From contig CM070572.1 in the NCBI GenBank assembly GCA_036346355.1, positions 33,641,944-33,705,943 of the forward strand: a DNA stretch of 64,000 nt. Reading direction: 5' to 3'. The translations under genes and the position numbers were made by a program. This DNA is from Rhipidocladum racemiflorum. Taxonomy: Eukaryota; Streptophyta; Magnoliopsida; Poales; Poaceae. Under the pieces are notes generated by a model. That model ran no database searches, had not been told where the DNA came from, and was given only the letters and a program-made list of their open reading frames with translations. Shown here piece by piece: positions 34,964 through 45,829 of this stretch. Each line of letters opens with the position of its first letter. The first letter of the stretch is position 1.

Positions 34964-36698
34964 CTGGGAGGGCGCTGAGTCCTACCCCGGCGGTGAGGAG
35001 TCGCACCCTTCCGGTCCCATCCGCGGGGCGTGCGGCGGCGGCCGTTGGGAGCGGGGGTCCTTCGGATGCGCTCCCCGCAGCAGGAGCGCCGGGGCCTTTG
35101 GTGGCCCCGACAATGCAGGAAGAGGCTTCGGTGGGCGCGCTTCTACCCACGCCGTTGTCCGGTGAGACCGGTGAGGTCCCGCCGCCACCCGGGGGGGCGC
35201 CGACCGCTTCCGTCTGGCAAAGATCGACGGAGACGTTCGCCATCCTTGCCTTCCCGTCTTTGCCGCCGATAGAGTCGGCGCGACTGCCACGGGAAGTATC
35301 GATTTGCGGCGTTCGCGACACCGGCGGCCGAGTCTGCCGCCGCCGCGGCCACCGCCGCTGCCGGCGGTCCAAGTATTCTTGAGGGCGCGCGAATCGCTGC
35401 CGCAGACGCTTCGGTAGGCGGGGAAGCCGAGGCGGGGCGGTTGCCAACCGCCGTGCTGACTTGGCCCGGCCCTGACCCAGCTGGAGGGCCCGCGTTCGTT
35501 CTGGACGATGAGGCCGAACGCGCGGACTGGAATGTCTTGGAGGTGGAGATGGAGAGGATCCACGCCGACCTTACTCGTATTTGTCGACGCCGCGTCGAGG
35601 GCGAAAGTCCATTGCTCAGAGTCCCGCTCGGCGGATCGGTAAGTCCGACGGATTTGTCTTTTGTGCATCTCTCGACCAAAATGGAGACCGACCGGCAGTA
35701 TTCGCAGCGCTTGACATCCGGCGGTGGACAAGTCGATGTTCCTCCGGCACTTGCACACCGGGAGTGCCGTGGGGAAGAGCTGCTCGGCCTTTCGGGCGCT
35801 TGTTGCCGAGCAAGGAAGGGCCGCCACTACCGTCGGGCCGGGGAAGTCACTGAAGCCTTGCGGGAGGCTCGGCGACTCGTGGAGTCGCTGACCGTCGAGG
35901 AGAGAGGGCAGTCGTCCCTGGTGGAAGCGGAAGCGGCCAAGACTTCGCGGTCCTTGAAGTATCCGCCCGGCGGAGGCCGCCCTCTTCCGAGAGGAATGCG
36001 AGTCGGCCGCAGGAGGCCGACCGGCCAGCGGCGGCGGGATCTTGCTCGGGGGGAGCTCGTGACGGCGAGGGAGCTTGCCGACCGTGCCGCGGCCGATCGA
36101 GAAGCACGTGCCAAGGTCGAGGAGGAACTTCGCGCCAAAGAGGCCTCCGTGGCCGGTGAGTAGTTCAACCCCTTGGAGCCACTGCGACGGGCGTCTTCTG
36201 ACGCTGTCTCTCTTTTTTCTGTGTCCCTGCAGAGCTGCGAAAAAACCTTAGCGACGTGCTAGAGTCGCGAAGGGTGGCGGTGGAAGAACGGGATGCGGTC
36301 GAGTCACGTGACTCGGCCCTCGTGGATAAGCGGGTGGCGGAGAGGGAAGCGGCCGATACGACGGCCGAGCCGACGGTCGCCGTGTGGGCATCCAGGCTGT
36401 CTGCGGCCGGTTGTTCGGGCTTACTCCGGGCCGGTGCTATTCCTGCCCTGCTGGGTGGATTCTGGCCAGCGTCGGCGTCGGTCGCGAGGCGGCGGTGCTT
36501 GGCGCTTCCTCGGCCCTGGTCAACACATCTCTTATTATGACGGGCGTCGACCTTGAGGCGGTTGGGAGCGGCGTCGGCTGGCGAAGCGGCGACGAAGAAG
36601 TCGACGCTTTCATGGCCCGGGTCGATCCGTGCGCCCAAGACATTGCCCGCCGGATCTCGCCGCGAGAAATCCTCCGTCGGACGGAGGGAGATGATTAG
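34964..36698 (+). pseudogene. Gypsy 2 antisense gene, C-terminal part, with spliceable intron
   Basis: Open frames on the plus strand encode a charged, coiled-coil-like protein: EALREARRLVESLTVEERG, then RELADRAAADREARAKVEEE. A 77-bp GT-AG intron (36156-36232) joins VAG/E to ELRKNLSDVLESRR without breaking the frame. After about 36380 the frame shifts once and ends EILRRTEGDD at 36698. The N-terminal domain seen in the other Gypsy element is missing because of the left-end deletion. Function in the family is not established. Confidence 0.6.
36156..36232 (+). other. Predicted intron in the antisense gene
   Basis: Donor GTGAG at 36156, pyrimidine-rich tract, acceptor CCCTGCAG ending at 36232. 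Removal restores one continuous coiled-coil frame; without it the frame stops at 36161-36163. Confidence 0.7.
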
Positions 36699-37059
36699 TA
36701 TCCCTATTTTTTGCTTTTTTGGCAGTGTATGTAATGAACATGATTACCCTGACTGAGTTCGAAGTGTCGGGTTGCTTTAAGTTATTTTGCTCGTCTATCC
36801 CGTGCTTCTTCTATGAATTTGGGCAATCTTACGACCATAGCTACAGGGGCCCGAGGTGCCCTGAGGCGTGAGTGTTGCCTCAATCCCGTTCGGAGAGATC
36901 ACGGGATAGGACGAGCTATCTCGAGCGATAGCTTTGCGGAGGGGTGCCTAGGTCGGACCGCCCTCTTTGCGAAGCTTGCGCTTGGTAGGTTAGATCGCTG
37001 ACCCGAGCGGAGGTGCTTCGACCGTCCCTAGCGTCTCTTGCTCGGAGGACTTGTTTCCC

Positions 37060-37535
37060 TCCGCAGAGTGCCACTTCGAAGCCGTAGCCGCGGAGGCGTA
37101 GGCCGTAGTACTTTTGGGCTGGGGGAAACAAGTCATGAGGTAGATAGCTCGGTCGGTCGGAGTACGGCTTGGGTTAGCGACCCGAACGCTTTCTAACGAC
37201 GACCGGGGTTGGTCTGCCCTGGTCGATCAAACTATCTTCTGCTCGGGCGGCTTCCTTTTTGCGTGGAATGCTACTCGGGAACCGTAGCCGTTGGGGCTTA
37301 GGTTGTAGCATTCGGTTCGAGGAGGTTGCCACGAGGGAGATTTGTTTGATCGGTCGGCTTGCCGACCTAAATCGAAAGGCTCCATCCGCCCGCCGCTTGG
37401 CCCTTTGCTCAAGTAACCTCCCTTTTGCTCAAAGTGCTACCTCGGAGCCGTAGCCGCGGGGGCGTGGGCTGTAGCGTTTTGGGTTTGAAGAGGTTACTAT
37501 GAGGGGGTAGCCCGGTCGGAGTGGTTACCGGTCAT
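37060..37535. repeat. Three-copy diverged tandem repeat in Gypsy 2 spacer
   Basis: Units near 37070, 37266 and 37430 share a TGCYAC start, GAGCCGTAGCCGCGG or a variant, GTAG, GAGG and CGGTCGG. The unit spacing is about 170-195 bp. No coding role is seen. Confidence 0.65.
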
Positions 37536-37771
37536 CGATCTAGGTCGCTGACCCCTGAGGTCGGGGAAGTAGCCCCCGAGTGGTGCGTGGGGACTGGGGG
37601 TACAGTCGCCACGCACCGCTTGAGTCCGCTGAAGGATTTAAGTTTTCTTTGGAGATAAGTGTGGATTAACTCGCCTGGGGGATCGTGCCGATTTCGAATC
37701 GATGTCGGGCGCCGTCTTCTAGCGCCAGGCGTGACCCCAAGGCGCCGCCGCTTCCTCCCGCACTGTTTTGG

Positions 37772-37935
37772 CTATAAAAGGGGAGGCGCCGGTGCGCCCG
37801 TCACCTCGGCAAGGGCTGCCAGCAAACGAACTCTCCCTGCGCGCCATGGCGGATCGCGATACTCGGCCCCACGAGGAAGTGATTGCCCATCAGGCCTGGC
37901 TGCGGGAGGTGGCGGAGGCTGAGGCTGAGGCCGTC
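37772..37935 (+). promoter_or_regulatory. TATA box and short open frame facing into pol
   Basis: TATAAAAGGGGAGG at about 37772 is followed, 60 bp on, by an ATG at 37846. The frame MADRDTRPHEEVIAHQ runs to about 37935 and then crosses a junction into antisense integrase sequence. It looks like the promoter and first codons of another gene or element. What it was part of is not clear. Confidence 0.5.
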
Positions 37936-39700
37936 CGTCCCGTTGTCGGTGATGATGGAGTTGGGCACCCCGAACCGGTAGACAATATCGCGGAAGAAGC
38001 CTGCTGCCTGGGCCGACGTGATCTTCGTCAACGGCTTGGCTTCGATCCACTTTGTGAACTTGTCCACGGCGACAAGCAAGTGTGTGAAGCCCCCGGGCGC
38101 CTTTTTGAAGGGTCCGACCAGGTCGAGCCCCCAAACCGCGAAGGGCCACGTGATGGGGATCGTCTGCAGGGCTTGCGCAGGAAGATGCGTCTGCCTGGCG
38201 AAGAATTGGCATCCTTCGCAGGTGCGGACGATTTGGGTCGCATCTGCTACGGCGGTCGGCCAGTAGAAACCTTGTCGGAAGGCCTTTCCTACCAGGGACC
38301 GCGGCGCGGCATGGTGCCCGCACACCCCGTCGTGGATGTCCAGCAGAAGGTGCTTCCCTTGGTCGGTCGGAACGCACTTCTGAAGGATTCCGGACGGGCT
38401 CCTCTTGTAGAGGGCGCCCTCGATCAGGACGAAAGACTTAGCCCGCCGAGCGAGGCGCCGAGCCTCGGTGGTATCGGCGGGGAGCGACCCGTTCGTCAAC
38501 CGATCGACAAACGGTTGCCTCCAGTCGGTTTCGACGCTCAGGACGCCCAAGTCCGACCCAGGCGGGTGGGCATCTGGCCGAAGATCAGTGGGGCCGCCCG
38601 CCTTTGGGGGGTCGGCGGCGCCCTGAGCACTCGGGTCCAACCGGATTGAAGGGCTGCTGAGGTCGGAAACGAAGATTCCAGGGGGAACCGGCCCCTTCCC
38701 GGAGGCGAGGTTGGCGAGGGAGTCGGCTTCACCGTTATAGCGTCGGTAGCTATGATGGAGCTCAAAACCCTTGAACTTCTCCTCGAGCTTGCGGACCTCC
38801 AGGCAGTAGGCCATTGACGAGGGCTTCGTACTCGGCGACATTGTTGGTGGCATCGAAAAGTAGGCGTATGGCATACCGGAGTTTGTTGCCGAGTGGGGAG
38901 ATGATGACGACCCCCGCGCCGGCCCCGTTCTTGGTGTAAGACCCATCGAAGTACATCGTCCGGTACTCCGGGTCCTCGACCGCCGCAGGGACTTGCGCCT
39001 CGGTCCACTCGGCGACAAAGTCCGCCAAGACCTGGGACTTGATCGCCGTCCTGGGGACGTACGATATGTCGAGGCCGTTGAGCTCGAGAGCCCATTTGGC
39101 GATCCTTCCGGTAGCGTCGCGGTTGTGGACGACTTCTCCGAGCGGTGAGGAGGTTACCACGGAGATGGGGTGTCGATCGAAGTAATGGGCAAGCTTCCTC
39201 TTGGTGATGAGCACCGAGTACAAAGAACTTCGTATCTGGGGATATCGGACCTTTGTTTCGAGAGCACCTCGGCCGAAGTAGACCGGCATCTGCACCTTGA
39301 AAACGCGGCCTTCCTCCGCTCGCTTCCACAACAAGTGCCGCACGACGACCGAGTCGTGGCGGCGATGTAGAGGAGCAAAGGCTCCTGTGGCTCGGCGACC
39401 AGGACCGGAGGTGAGGTCGAAAGGCCTTTAGTCGACTAAAGGCTTCCCGAGCTTCGTTGGTCCAGAAAAGCGGTCGGACTTTTCATCGGCTTGTAGAGTG
39501 GCATCCGCGTTCGAGGCGGATACGGCGACTTAGTGCCGCGAGGCATCCCATCGACCTTTGAACTCCCTTCAGATCGTTGATTGGCCCCATCCTTGCGATA
39601 AGCGGAGATCTTATCTCGGTTGGCTTCGATCTGCGCTCGGAGACGATGAATCCCAAAGAACTTGCCCTTGGGGACCCGAAGACGCATTTCTCGGGGTTGA
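37936..39700 (-). pseudogene. Gypsy 2 RNase H and truncated integrase
   Basis: RNase H (38762-39343) shows MYFDGSYTKNGAGAG and NNVAEYEAL. Integrase follows in the frame 37801-39018: zinc finger HDGVCGHH with CEGCQFF, then the first catalytic Asp in WGLDLVGPF and the second in IITDNGT. Right after the second Asp, at about 37936, the sequence changes, so the third acidic residue (Glu) and the C-terminus are gone. One or two frame shifts separate the RT, RNase H and integrase. Integration by this copy is impossible. Confidence 0.85.
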
Positions 39701-39703
39701 GCT

Positions 39704-41617
39704 TTATCTTGGAAACCGTCGGAGGTTCGCAAAAGTCTCTTCTAGGTCGGCGATGAGGTCATCGGCCTTCCTGGTTTTGACAACGATGTCGTCGACGTAG
39801 GCCTCGATGTTACGGCCAATTTGGTCTGAGAAACATGCCTGCATACACCGCTGGTACGTGGCGCCTGCGTTTTTCAGACCAAAAGGCATCGTGACGTAAC
39901 AGTATGAGCCGTACGGGGTGATGAAGGAGGTCGCGAGCTGATCGGACTCCTTCATCGCAATCTGGTGATAGCCTGAGTAGGCATCCAAAAAAGAAAGGGA
40001 CTCGCACCCGGCGGTGGAGTCCACGACCTGGTCGATGCGAGGTAATGGGAATGGATCTTTCGGACAGGCCTTGTTGAGGCTCGTGTAGTCAACACACATT
40101 CTCCATTGCCCCGACTTTTTCTTTACAAGGATGGGATTGGCGAGCCACTCGGGGTGACGCACCTCCCTTACAAAGCCGGCGGCCAAAAGTTTGGCGATTT
40201 CTTCCCCAATGGCCCGACGCTTTTCTTCGTCGAAACGGCGCAGGCGCTGGGCGACCGGTCTAGATCCCGGTCGAATGTTCAGGGAGTGCTCGGCGACCTC
40301 CTTTGGGACTCCTGGCATGTCCAAGGGTCTCCAAGCGAAAACGTCTCGGTTTACTTGGAGGAAGTCGACGAGCGCGCCTTCCTATTTGGCAGTGAGGGTG
40401 GCCCCGATCCGCACAGTCTTGGCAGGATCTTTGGGATCAACAACGATCTCCTTCGTGTCCTCCGCGGATTTGAAGGAGCTAGGCCCCGACTTGCTGGAGT
40501 CGGGGGCGGATCCGGGGGCCTTCTCCTGGAGCTGGGCGAGCTCGGCGGAAGCGACGACCGCTGAGGCTAGTTCGCAGCTGCTTCGCTCGCAGTTGTAGGC
40601 GAGCTGGAAGGATGCGGCCACGGTGATGACACCTTGCGGCCCTGGCATCTTCAGCTTGAGATAGGTATAGTTGGGGACCGCCATGAACTTCGCGTAGCAG
40701 GGCCGTCCCATGATGGCGTGGTAGGAGCCGGGAAAGTCCACAACCTCGAAGGTGAGGCTCTCGGTGCGGAAGTTGTCCGGGCTCCCAAAGGTGACGGCAG
40801 GTGACCTGCCCAGGGGTGGGCTTTGTTGGCCGGGCACGACGCCGTGGAAGGGCGCCTTGCTCGGCCGGAGGGCGGAGCGAGGGACTCCCAGGGCATCGAG
40901 GGTCTCAACATACATGATGTTGAGACTGCTGCCGCCGTCCATGAGCACCTTGGTCAGGCGCTTCGTCCCCACGATGGGGTCGACGACGAGCGGGTAGCGT
41001 CCCGGGTGCGGGATGTGGTCGGGGTGGTCGGTCCGATCGAAGGCGATCGGGCATTCCGACCACCTTAGGTAGAAAGGCACGGCCGGGGTCGCCGTGTGGA
41101 CCTCTCGGTGGGCGAGCTTCAGCCGCCGCTTGTCGGCGTAGCACTCTGCCCCTCCGAAGATCATGAGGCAACCGTCGAGCTGTGGGAACTCGTCGGCTGG
41201 CTCATCGTCCTTCGCCCCGGCGTCAGGTGCCGGGTCGCGCTTCTTCCCCTTTCCCCGTGACGTCGTGGGGTTCCCGGAGAGGAAACGCTTCAGGACTTCG
41301 CAGTCCCGATACTTGTGTTTGACGGGATAGTCGTGGTTCGGGCACGGACTATCCATCAACTTCTCGAATCGGTCGGGTGTCTGCCGAACCTGCTGTTTGG
41401 CAGGCCGGTCGGCAGCGGCGACCATACGGCCTTCGCGGCCCTGCTTCCCCTTCCGCTTCCTTTTGTCAGGGCGGTCGGAGGGGGTACTGGCCCCGAGACC
41501 GGCTGTCTTGTGGGCCGTCTTTCTTTCGAAGATGGCCCCCACGGCCTCCTCGCCGGAGGCATGGTTGGTGGCGATGTCGAGGAGCTCCTTGGTGCTCCGG
41601 GGCTTCGCACAGCCCAA
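39704..41617 (-). pseudogene. Gypsy 2 protease and reverse transcriptase, one in-frame stop
   Basis: The reading frame is shared by 40382-41617 and 39704-40324 and is broken only by a TAG at 40382-40384, where relatives have Gln (TAK-stop-EGALVDF). In the first part, CPNHDYPVKHKYRDC (from residue 92) is knuckle-like and the protease active site is DGGS at residues 227-230. In the second, SFLDAYSGYHQIA holds the first RT catalytic Asp and YVDD (residues 176-179 of that part) the others. The frame shifts at 39704. A single C-to-T change explains the stop. Confidence 0.88.
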
Positions 41618-43160
41618 CTTGTGGACCAGGGCCTCGCACGTGGTGCCGTAGATGAACGCCCCGACGACGTCGGCGTCGCGGATGTCGGGGAGCTCGTTGC
41701 ACTGCTGGGAGAAGCGGCGGATGTAGTCCCGGAGGGTTTCCTACCGCCGCTGCAGCTCTTCAAGTCCCAGAGTTGCCGGGGCGTTGTATGCGTGCCCTGG
41801 AAGTTTCCGACGAAAGGTTCGTCAGTCGGCCCACCGCCGATGGTATCTGTGGCGGTACTCGAGCCAGGCTCGAGCCGAGTCCGCAAGATAGATGGGGAGG
41901 TACTTGGATAACGAAGGAGTCGTCCGTCGCTTCCCCACCGACAAAGCGAGCCGATAGTCTTCTAACCGGACATCGGGTTGGTAGCCCCGTGTACTTGGCT
42001 ATGTTAGTCGGGCCGGAATCGGCCGGGAAGTCGGGCGTTGCGGATGAGGCGGGTGAGCATACGCGGTCCGGGACCGTCGAATCCGAATCCGGTCGGGATG
42101 GTTCGTCGCCCGCTATCGGCGACTTGCGAGGGTATTCTTTGCATCGGTAGCTCTCCTTCGCGCCTCAAGGGTGGTGCGAAGATCATACTTATCTCCCAGG
42201 CGATGGCGCACCGGGTGTATGATGCCTGGGGAGCTCGTGAGCGGGCCGTCTTGGCCGGGCTCGCCGATCCTGCGAGGAGTGGCCCGAGCGGCCGAGGTGG
42301 CGCCCGTTCGTCGGGAGCCAGAACCTTGGGCGTGCTGAACGACGGCACGTTCTACCAGCCCCCAGAGGTTCTGATAGGTGGCCTTGGCTTCTGGCTCCGT
42401 TGGCTCAGGCAGCCCTCGGAGCAGCATTGCCGCCGCAGCAATGTTCTGGTTGGCGTGAGGGAAGAACGGAAGGCCGTTCGTCTCCTCAGCCAACTGCTGA
42501 TGCACCTGACGCGCGCGGGCGCGAGCGCCAGAGGCAAGTGGTGGGTTAGGCTGACGGTGCTCCAGTTCGGCCTGGAGCTTATCGAGCTCGGCCTTTCGAG
42601 CTTCTAACTCCTCGCTGTCCGCCGGAGGTCGTGGCGTTAGTAGGTGCTGTCGTCGTCTTCCGCCGGATTCCTCCCGCCGCTTCGTCGCGGGAGGAGGGTC
42701 CCGAGGGTAACGGGGTGGAGGATGGCTCCGCCGCACGCATGTTGCACTCAAGCGAGTAGGCCCTACGAGGGGACACTCCTTGTCGGAGCTAGAGCCATGG
42801 TGGAGGAATCCGCCAAGAGGTCGTGGAGGGAAGCCGCGTAGACGGCCATGGCCACGAGCCGCGAAGCTTCGTGGAGGGCGGCCCGCCGCCGCCGCAATCC
42901 GTAAGCGATGTCGCCGGGGCAGCGCCGCAAGACGCGACGGCCCGCCGCGCTGCGGCGGGGCCTCGAGGCCGAGGTTACCGAGGACGCCGCAATCGCATCC
43001 AGCTTGCGGGGCGCCCGGTCCGACGGCAGCTGAGGACGAGACAAGCTCCTCGCCGTAGTAGTGACGATGAAATCGAGGGCGCCGAAGCGGATCCAGCCCC
43101 TCGACATCGGCGAATCGTAGTGGGAGGCCATCAGGGAGGAGAATGGGAACCCGAAGATGA
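41618..43160 (-). pseudogene. Gypsy 2 gag (frameshifted)
   Basis: The likely start is the ATG at 43131 (MASHYDSPMSRGW), 58 bp after the primer site. The frame 42113-43204 includes EELEARKAELDKLQAELEHR, a coiled coil, then RGLPEPTEPEAKATYQNLWG. Further left, MLTRLIRNARLPGRF and FVGNFQGTHTTP are the capsid core, spread over frames. Frame changes near 43100, 42050 and 41740 break it. Confidence 0.75.
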
Positions 43161-43188
43161 GGATGTCGGTGAAGACGCGCGAGATCCC

Positions 43189-43205
43189 CTACCTGGCGCG
43201 CCAAC
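43189..43205 (-). other. Gypsy 2 primer-binding site
   Basis: On the element strand the LTR end is followed by GTTGGCGCGCCAGGTAG, a common grass Gypsy tRNA primer site. This fixes the LTR border and the element orientation. Confidence 0.85.
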
Positions 43206-44101
43206 TGTCGGTGTTTCGTGCACCGGCAATGCGGATTTATGGTCGGATGGGGTCGCGCGCTCCCTCTCCCCGAATGGTCGACTCAAGGAGTCAGAAGATG
43301 TATACTGGTTCGGGCTGAATGTCCCTACTCCAGTTCGTTCGGTGTGGATGTATTGATCTTTGGGTGATGAACAAGGGGTGTACAAGCGAGGCGGAGGGTC
43401 GGCTGTCCGATCCCCTTGATGTTTTCGCTAGGGAGTTGAGGCTACCTAGAAGACTGTTTTCTCCGCGCCCCCCCCTCTCGGGCCCTGCCTCTCCTTATAT
43501 AGACGGAGGAGGCAGGTTACACGGGAGTTTGGGAAAAACACGAGGAAAGGGGCCTGCGCGTCTTGAAGTCTCAAGCTTCGTTTTGTCAGACCAACCCCGC
43601 CCGCCCCGAGGCAGGTTGGTGGCTCTGCGTGGCGATCTTGCGTAGTGCTTTGTGGGTGGCGTGTCGCGTGGTGCTCCTGTCCACCTCGGTGGCTTTAATG
43701 GCGCTTTGACTTTGCCTTGGCCTCGGGAGTGGGCGCACTCCTCTGCGGTGTGCCAGGCGATGGGACGGGGGCAAGACTTCTTCGGTGGCTCCTCTGACAG
43801 TCTTGGGAAGGAGCCGTCTACCCCGGTACGGACGCCAAGGGACGCTGCGCACAAGGCGATGCGTCGACAGGCGTGGGCCATCTGCTTTGGCGCAGTGGAG
43901 CTTGAGCTTCAATACTAGGCGGCCGGAGCATGCCGACCGCCCGGAACCGGAGTCCGCCGACCGTTCGGGTCGGCCAAGACAGGTCGGGGCTCGCTCCCCG
44001 CGGCCCAAGTACCTTTCGGTGGTGCTGGGCCTTCGCCGTGATCGGTCAGCCCGTTCGTGCTTCCGGGCTGATGGGGGTACCCATGGCATGGGTACTCGTC
44101 A
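43206..44101 (-). repeat. Gypsy 2 5' LTR
   Basis: 896 bp, TGTCGG...GTCA. On the element strand it has a TATA box CTATATAAGG (43493-43502 region). Closely related to the solo LTR at 11145-12043. Confidence 0.92.
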
Positions 44102-44106
44102 ATAAT

Positions 44107-45014
44107 GGTCAAAGATGCATTGGCAACTACGTACACATTGAAAATATATAGACCCTAACTTATTCTCGTGAGTTGGAGTCCTTTGTTTTATGGGAGAATT
44201 GATCATTTTTTTCTGTTTTAGTTGGTGCAATTAATCATTTGTCCAGTATGTCTCATTGATTTGTGGCCTTAGGGTCCGCATATCAGTGAGATATTACGAG
44301 GCAAATGATCAATAACACAAATAAATGAGGGCAAATCATCAATTATTTCTAGTTTTATCGGCAGACTAGGGTGTTTCTGGTAAATGGTAATATAGGTCTT
44401 GTTTGTTACACCTTCATGTACTTATTTTTCAATTTCTGCTCTTGATTTTATGAGAATCCAAAGCTACCCCAGAAAAGTGTTTGGCTAGCAAATTGACTCC
44501 AAAATCCGTAAGAGACATGATTAGAGGCAAATAGACTTTGGCAACTCTGTTTGTAACACTTCAATTATATTTACATATTACTCTTTTGCCCTTGTACACA
44601 CATATTTATGGACCTTTTTTTTTACAATTTTTTGTAAGATCATATATATATTAATGATACAAGGATTATTTGCCTTTGTTTATCGGGAAATTAATGAAAT
44701 ACATTGTGCGACTTTTAACTATTATACTAGCCGTTCATATATATGTCAGTCACTCTCTATTATCAGCATCAATAAAAGACATTCACTACATGCTAGTCAG
44801 TCATTTTCAAAGACTTTTAACCATAGTACTACTTGTTCTGTCTATATACAATCTGCTTCATATTCGCTCATGATGCATACAGCTATGTATCTAACTGGTT
44901 TCGTTGTATGGAATATTACAATGGGACAGAAAACCAAGTTAAGGCATATACTCTGAAACCAATGAAATAAACATTTTTTCTCGAGACTACGCATAGGTCG
45001 ATTCTCATTCAACT
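44107..45014. other. AT-rich spacer, no gene recognised
   Basis: Short frames at 44654-44956 overlap in different phases and show no motif. Confidence 0.6.
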
Positions 45015-45276
45015 CAGGACTGAAATCGAGTCGGGTAATAACCATATCTGTATCCACGGATAAATTTATCCGAAATGGCGGGTACGGGTACGGGTATTTT
45101 TGGTTCGTACTACCCGGATAATTATTGTTCGATACGGATCGAATACAGGATGAAATATACTAACGAAAATGGGTCGGATACGGGTACCCGGCGGATAAAA
45201 TCAACCGGTTACCCGGGCTCCCAGCCCACATAGTCCATCTGGGCTATAGCCCATCTCCTCCCCGAGTGGGTGGCCG

Positions 45277-45764
45277 CGTCTCCACGAATTTTTTTATTTA
45301 ATATTTATTTTAAATTTTTTTCAAAAATAATCAACGGAAAAATTACGAAAATAGGCTCCCGTCCCGTCGCTCGGATATGGGGCGATCGCCCGAATATAAG
45401 GCGATATGGATCTGGATGCAAAAAATGCCGTCTCTAGGAATCCATGACCATCAATGGCCGTCAGGGGACATATCGCTCCAATATGAAGAGATAGGGACCT
45501 AGATGCAAAAAAAAATACCTATCGCCCGGGCGATAGGTACCTAGATGCAAAAAACTTTTATCTAGATGCAAAAAAAACTTCTAGCCGGTAGTGGGGTTAT
45601 AGGTACTTAGATGCAAAAAACTTCTAGTCGGCTGTTATTTCTAGCTGTTATGCATTCCCTTATCGCCTGAATATGGGGTGATCGCTCTATATCTGGGCGA
45701 CGGGAATCTATTTTCGTAATATTCTTTCAAAGATTTAAAATAAATATTAAATAAAAAAATTCGC
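45277..45764. mobile_element. MULE-type MITE inside the hAT element
   Basis: Long inverted ends: GAATTTTTTTATTTAATATT on the left and its complement on the right, running into ACGAAAATAG. The flanking GCGTCTCC is repeated on both sides, a direct duplication of 8-9 bp as for Mutator-like elements. Interior motifs CTAGATGCAAAAAA recur five times. It sits in the 5' leader of the captured gene fragment. Confidence 0.75.
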
Positions 45765-45829
45765 GTCTCCCCTCCCTCCATGCGCTCCTGGCCTCCCAAC
45801 AACACCTCCGCCGTCCTCGCACCCGCCTG

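Larger units (their letters stand above)
34948..44101 (-). mobile_element. Ty3/Gypsy element 2 with one LTR nearly deleted
   Basis: The 5-bp duplication ATAAT flanks it at 34943-34947 and 44102-44106. The right LTR (43206-44101, the 5' LTR of this minus-strand element) is complete. The left end keeps only the first 16 bp of the LTR (TGTCGGTGTTTCGTGC) and then jumps into internal sequence. Gag and pol read leftward, and an antisense gene lies between pol and the missing LTR. Integrase is truncated and pol has one in-frame stop, so the copy is dead. Confidence 0.93.

Noticed and set aside
37768..38649. 293-codon plus-strand frame
   Set aside because: Beyond about 37935 it is only the reverse of the integrase coding sequence. 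Only its first part was kept, as a promoter-like segment.
41315..41911. 198-codon plus-strand frame
   Set aside because: Antisense shadow of Gypsy 2 gag-protease; no recognisable domain.
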